From positions 119,326 through 183,325 of the forward strand of contig JXTB01000174.1 of assembly GCA_002914805.1 (NCBI GenBank): 64,000 nucleotides of DNA. The letters run 5' to 3'. This DNA is from Parasponia andersonii (taxonomy: Eukaryota > Streptophyta > Magnoliopsida > Rosales > Cannabaceae). A model generated the notes under the pieces. It had not been told where the DNA came from, did no database searches, and worked only from the letters and a program-made list of their open reading frames with translations. A program made the position numbers and the translations under genes. The first letter of the stretch is position 1, and each line of letters opens with the position of its first letter. Of the stretch, positions 59,560 to 64,000 are shown in pieces.

Positions 59560-60130
59560 TTTTTGATTTCATTAATTTGTAGTATATTTAGTTGCTTACT
59601 AGTATAATAGTTAGTAATTTGTAGAAATTATTTTACAATATTATGTTTTTAATTTCAATTAATTTGTAATTATTTACAATTAAGATAATAGTTCATTAGA
59701 TTATAGTTTATAGAAAGTTTATTATGATATTATATTTTTAATTTCAAGTAATTTGTTATTTGTAGTTTGTACTTATTGGCAATTAAGTTAGTAAAAAGTT
59801 TATTATAATATTATTTTATTTAATTTCAATTAATTTATAATTTGCTGTTGTTTGCAATTAAGTTAGTCGAAAGTTTATTATAAAATTATTTTTTTTAATT
59901 TCAATTAATTTGTAATTTGTAGGTGCTTGTTTACAATTAAGTTAGTAGAAAGTTTATTATAATATTATTTTTTAATTTCAATTAATTTGTAATTTGTATG
60001 TGTTTGTTTACAATTAAGTTAGTATAAAGTTTATTATAATATTATTTTTTTAATTTCAATTAATTTGTAATTTGTAATTAGTTGTTTACAATTAAGTTAG
60101 TATAAAGTTTAGTATTAGTATAAAGTTTAG
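59560..60130. repeat. Minisatellite of 75-89-bp units upstream of the hAT transposase
   Basis: Six units start with AATTTCAATTAATTTGTAAT (or a close variant) at about 59651, 59740, 59822, 59897, 59974 and 60052. Each also holds TTACAATTAAGTTAGTA and AAAGTTTATTATAATATTAT. Similarity rises towards the 3' end, the last three units being the closest. It probably lies in the 5' UTR or first intron of the transposase gene. Confidence 0.85.
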
Positions 60131-60191
60131 TATTAAATTATGAATTCAAAATAATTAAGTAACATATTAATAATATGTTTAAATGTAGGAT

Positions 60192-62240
60192 ATGGATATA
60201 TCAAAAAATATCCCTATTGATTTAGAAATGGATGAAGACCAAATTCTTATGGCTAAAGAGAGTGATCAAGTCCCTAAAATACAAACCAATCCGAATGCTA
60301 GGGGAAGTTGTTCTCAATTTCAAGATAGTTGTTCACTAAGCACAAGCACGACTTTCAAACGTGCAAGGACAACTTCCAATGTGTGAGACTATTTCGATAT
60401 GGAATTCAAAGATGAGGTCGATGGTAAGAAGACAAAAATAGCGAGATTTAAATATTATAAGAAATTATTAACTACTAAACCATCTAGTGAGACCACTTGT
60501 CTGAATAGACATAATGATGCATGTATCAAAAAACATAAAAGAGACAAGGATTCTACTTAATCAACATTTCAATTTAACAAGGATTGTTCGGTACGTTCTT
60601 AGAACTATGATCCTTTAGTAGTTAGGGAGTCTCTAGCACTTTTAATTGTTATAAGGGATTTACCATTAGGATTTGATGATTGTAATAGTTACGAAGATCA
60701 TATTAGAACATCTTATTATCCAAACTTTAAAAGAGTTTCTAGAAATACAATTAAAAGTGATTTGATTAAAGTTTATGAAAATATGTATAAAGAATTAATA
60801 TCTAAATTAACTTCATTAAACTTTTGTATTGTATTAAAATATGATATTTGGGATGCTAATTCCAAAGAAGATTATTTAAGTATAGTTGCACATTATTTAG
60901 ATTCAAGATGGATAATATAAAAAAGAATAATTGGTTTTAGAGTCGTTGCTAACAAACATACTGCTGAAATTATTAGAGACAGAATTTTAAATATTATTGA
61001 AGAATATGGCATAGCAAACTGCATTATTTATAGAACTTTAGATAATATTACTGCAAATATAAAGGCCATAAAATTACTTAGCAATTTGGTAAGTTCATAC
61101 ACTAGAGGATTCTTACTGCATCAACATTGTACATGTCACATCATCAACCTTACTGTTAAATTAAATATGGATGTAATAAGTGTGTATATTGAAAATATTC
61201 GATTTGTTATTGCTTACATTTATACTTTTAATCCTCGTATTGCTAAATTTAAAATATATTGTATAGCCCAAAGATTAAAACCAAGAAAATTCTAAGTTGA
61301 TGTATTCGTAGGGTGGAATTCCACTTATTTGATGTTGAAAAATACATTATCATATACAATTCTAATTACTATATTTTACAATTCAAAAATGAGTTCATTA
61401 GTATTGAAAGATAAAGATTAGTTTATTTGCAGAAAATTTGTTTACTTTTTAGACATTTTTTTTATGAATCTATTGTTGCTTTATATAGTATTTATTGTCT
61501 TATTTCTCCAATTATTTTACGTCATATCTTTTTTATTGTCAAAATATTTTGTAAGGAAATATGTGACCCTATATTTGAACTAATTATAACATGTATGTAA
61601 GAAATAATTTTGAAATATTAGTTTCTAATTCCCTTATTATATTCATTTGCTTTTATTTTAGATCCTAAGATAAATTTAATGGTCTTTCTAATTTTATTAG
61701 CTACATTGCTATATGTTTTGAGATAAACTATAATTCTAAATATACAAATACCCATGACAAGTTTTTTGAAGTTTATAATATATAAAAGGCTAAGTTTAAT
61801 AGAACATATAGTCAATAGCAACACATTCTAAAACAAACTGAAGAACAATCAAAGAATAAATCTTTTTGGAGTATAATAAATTCTCATTCTCAAGGGTGTA
61901 GTCGTGACTCATCATCAAGTTCAATTCAATTATTACCATCAACGAATCTACTGCAATCTTCTGAGCTTAACCAATATATTGAGCTAGATTCCGACATCGA
62001 CCCCTATGATAAGAACTTCAAAGTTTTGGAATAGTGGTAAAGGTGTTAATCAAGATTCCCGATGCATTCACGATTAACGAGTGACATTTTAACTATTTGA
62101 GTATCTACAATTTCTTCAGAATCTGCTTTTAGCACGACTGGGATAATAGTAGATGAGCGAAGGACTTCGTTAGCCTCTGAAATGGTTGAGGTACTAGCAT
62201 GTGTTAAAGATTGAGAACAAGTAGCCAAGCAAAATTATGG
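60192..62240 (+). pseudogene. hAT transposase (BED-type, RICESLEEPER-like), broken
   Basis: A possible acceptor (AATGTAG) precedes ATG at 60192. After an N-terminal stretch (MDISKNIPIDLEMDEDQ) comes a BED finger region near 60390-60540 (IARFKYYKKLL...LNRHNDACIKK). The first two zinc-binding cysteines are replaced by F and Y. The catalytic core follows: LKYDIWDANSKEDYLSIVAH, HTAEIIRDRILNIIEEYGIA, TLDNITANIKAIKLLSNLV, LHQHCTCHIINLTVKL. The C-terminal hATC dimerisation domain (about 61975-62235) reads FPMHSRLTSDILTI, then STISSESAFSTTGIIVDERR. At least five in-frame stops (first at 60387), with the segment 61300-61970 more eroded, so it makes no transposase. Confidence 0.85.
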
Positions 62241-62849
62241 AACTATTTGTATTTGCAATAAAAAATTGACCGAAAATTTCAATACCTTGTACATGAACGA
62301 TGATGATGAGTCATAAACTCATAATTAATGATATACCAATTTTTTTTATATAATAATTTGAATTGTAATCAATAATCATCAATAAAATCAAATTTAAAAT
62401 TTAAAATTCATTTGTTTCTTTATTTTTTTAATATTTTTATTATAATTCTAAATAATTTTTTTAATGGTTTTGTTTTAAAACTTTTTTAATCAACTATTCA
62501 ACTTATATAATATATCTTATTTAATTATTATTAATTTTTAACAATAGAAAAAAACATAACATGTTTAGTTTATGCTATCTATTTTTTCAAAAAAAAAATT
62601 CAATTAAAAAGTTTAAACTTAACATGTTAAAAAAAGTTGAAAAAAAAATGCAAAGAAAAAAATGGGACGAGCATGGACCGGTCCAGCCTTGGCCCGTTAA
62701 TAAGCCCGACAGGCCAACGGGCCCGAGTTGGGACCTATTTTCTTTTTTAAGGGCCCGCCTGACTCGACCCGATTTCTCCCTCAGGCCCATTATGAGCAGC
62801 CGAGCCCGACCTGGCCCGCACATTTTGTTGTCTCTAATATATGGTAAGA

Positions 62850-64000
62850 CTAATAAATTTGAAGAAAAGCTTAACATTTCCTTGCCGCCGTATTATGTAC
62901 GATAATGATTTCTTTTAAGAAATTCAAACATAGTTTCTCTAAATGTGTAGTCATTTGGAAGGATAAGACATATATATCATATTGTCTCCTTTATAGCATG
63001 GATAGATTTTGGATCTCATAATTTATCTATCCTACTAGTTGGTGATAATTTCTTTGAACTCTTAGCAGATTTTATTTGAATGAGATGAGTATTTTATGAG
63101 AACTTAGAATTTCGAAAATCTATAATAAATACTTACTACTTTTTGTTTAATTTGTTTCAGTTAGAATTATTTAAGAGGTTACCTATATTTTTAGTGCAAG
63201 TTGATGTATTTCTTCGTATAGTATTACATGTGTAATAATTAGTTGAATTTGTCATCACTTAAATAATAGAGACACGTCAATTGTACAAAGAGTGAAGAAT
63301 ATTTCACATAGAAAAATACAAAGAAGCTCGGAATCATAGTAAATAACGTTATATTTGTAATGTAAGAATAATCTGTTTAATGTGAATTTATGAAATCCTT
63401 GAATTATGTGTATTTGTTTCTATTATTCTGTTATGCCTGAAACATAAAAATATAAATCTGTTATATATCATGAAGCATGAACATATAATGTATTTGTACT
63501 GCTTATAGAGTACTGGTGAATAGGGTGTGATGGGCCAACACTCAAATATCTGGTTCCTTTGAGGACACTACCTAGTTCCTTCTGGGACAATCTGGTTTCT
63601 TCGGAAATACTCTGACAATGGTATAGGGTGGACACCTCCATATCGCTCATAATATGTTATCTGTTATCTATGTAGCTCAGTTTGTGATTTACGGTATTGT
63701 CAGAAAATACAATATACACAGGGATCCTAATAATGTGACTATCTCTTACCTCTTACCTGTTACATGCATTTTGCATTTGTATTCATTACTTTCTGAGTTT
63801 TTATACTCACATATATTTTTCCATTGTAAATAATATTGTTAATATATGAGTTTTAGAGTAAGAGTGTCGTCTTTCTGACCTTGACTTGTGTATATAAGTA
63901 TTTTGATGCTATGGTTATCTGATAGTCTATTTCGCACCAGTTTTTAAATGTGTTTAATATAAATGACAATTTGAGAAGACCATTATAAATATTTTTAAGT
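62850..64000. other. Intergenic; 63420-63900 possibly part of another repeat
   Basis: No gene seen. From about 63440 the composition becomes less AT-rich, with repeated wording such as TGGTTCCTTTGAGGACACTA, TAGTTCCTTCTGGGACAATC and TGGTTTCTTCGGAAATAC, three loosely similar 20-25-bp phrases in a row. This looks like transposon-derived sequence, but I cannot name it, and it may continue beyond the window. Confidence 0.35.

Larger units (their letters stand above)
59043..62836 (+). mobile_element. hAT-superfamily (Ac-like) DNA transposon, 3.8 kb, decayed
   Basis: Left end TACACCTAGCAATTTGGGCC; right end in reverse complement TAGAGACAACAAAATGTGCG then GGCC. Both run into the GC-rich GGCCCGACC-type subterminal sequence typical of plant hAT elements. 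Flanking octamers ATACGTGG (59035-59042) and ATATATGG (62837-62844) match at 6 of 8, as expected for an old 8-bp target duplication. Inside are a minisatellite and a decayed transposase in the same orientation. Confidence 0.8.

Noticed and set aside
62561-62905. Frames of about 100 codons at the right end of the hAT element
   Set aside because: They are produced by the GC-rich terminal region of the transposon and have no domain.

Overview
This window is nuclear DNA of a flowering plant, most likely a eudicot. It is AT-rich, with long gene-poor stretches, many (TA)n tracts, GT-AG introns and plant-specific families: AT-hook AHL proteins, the DUF3475/DUF668 'PSK simulator-like' family and BAHD acyltransferases. 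Nested plant transposons fill much of the rest. I see no prokaryotic, organellar or viral gene context. Short N runs (24857, 27387, 36775, 55785-55794) mark sequencing gaps.

Layout. 1-1315 is the 3' end of an LTR retrotransposon whose LTR carries a GC-rich 135-bp tandem repeat. It abuts a decayed FCP1-like phosphatase gene (about 1316-2882). 2.9-6.8 kb is intergenic, with an ACGAC-motif-rich tract, a tRNA-derived SINE and an old direct repeat. 6805-9948 (minus) is a complete five-exon type II AHL gene. 10-21.8 kb is intergenic, with three inverted-repeat elements, short tandem duplications and a LINE remnant (19.4-20.2 kb). 21872-23711 (minus; 5' UTR exon near 25 kb) is a four-exon gene for the small TFIIIC subunit GTF3C6/TFC6. 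28835-30493 (plus) is a single-exon PSI-like gene. 31-41 kb holds a BAHD locus: one intact gene (34838-36364, minus) with a broken relative on each side. One relative is cut by an ACGAC-rich insertion containing MITEs; the other has an 878-bp inverted-repeat transposon in its promoter, and the intact paralogue shows what the empty site looked like.

44.2-57.1 kb is a nest of two Ty1/copia fossils. The older one is on the plus strand, with its LTR near 44.2-46.1 kb and gag near 56-57 kb. It was split in its leader by a second copia element on the minus strand (46615-54816), which has both LTRs, PBS, PPT, a 5-bp target duplication and an extra ORF after RNase H. 57.8-58.2 kb has two fold-back elements. 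59043-62836 is a hAT (Ac-like) DNA transposon with a decayed transposase and an internal minisatellite. The rest, to 64 kb, is intergenic.

The four intact genes (AHL, TFC6, PSI-like, BAHD) look functionally unrelated, as is normal in a plant chromosome arm. I found no convincing new multigene system. The most informative features are the paralogue-dated transposon insertions, the GC-AG intron in the AHL gene, the extra ORF in the copia element and the minisatellite inside the hAT element.
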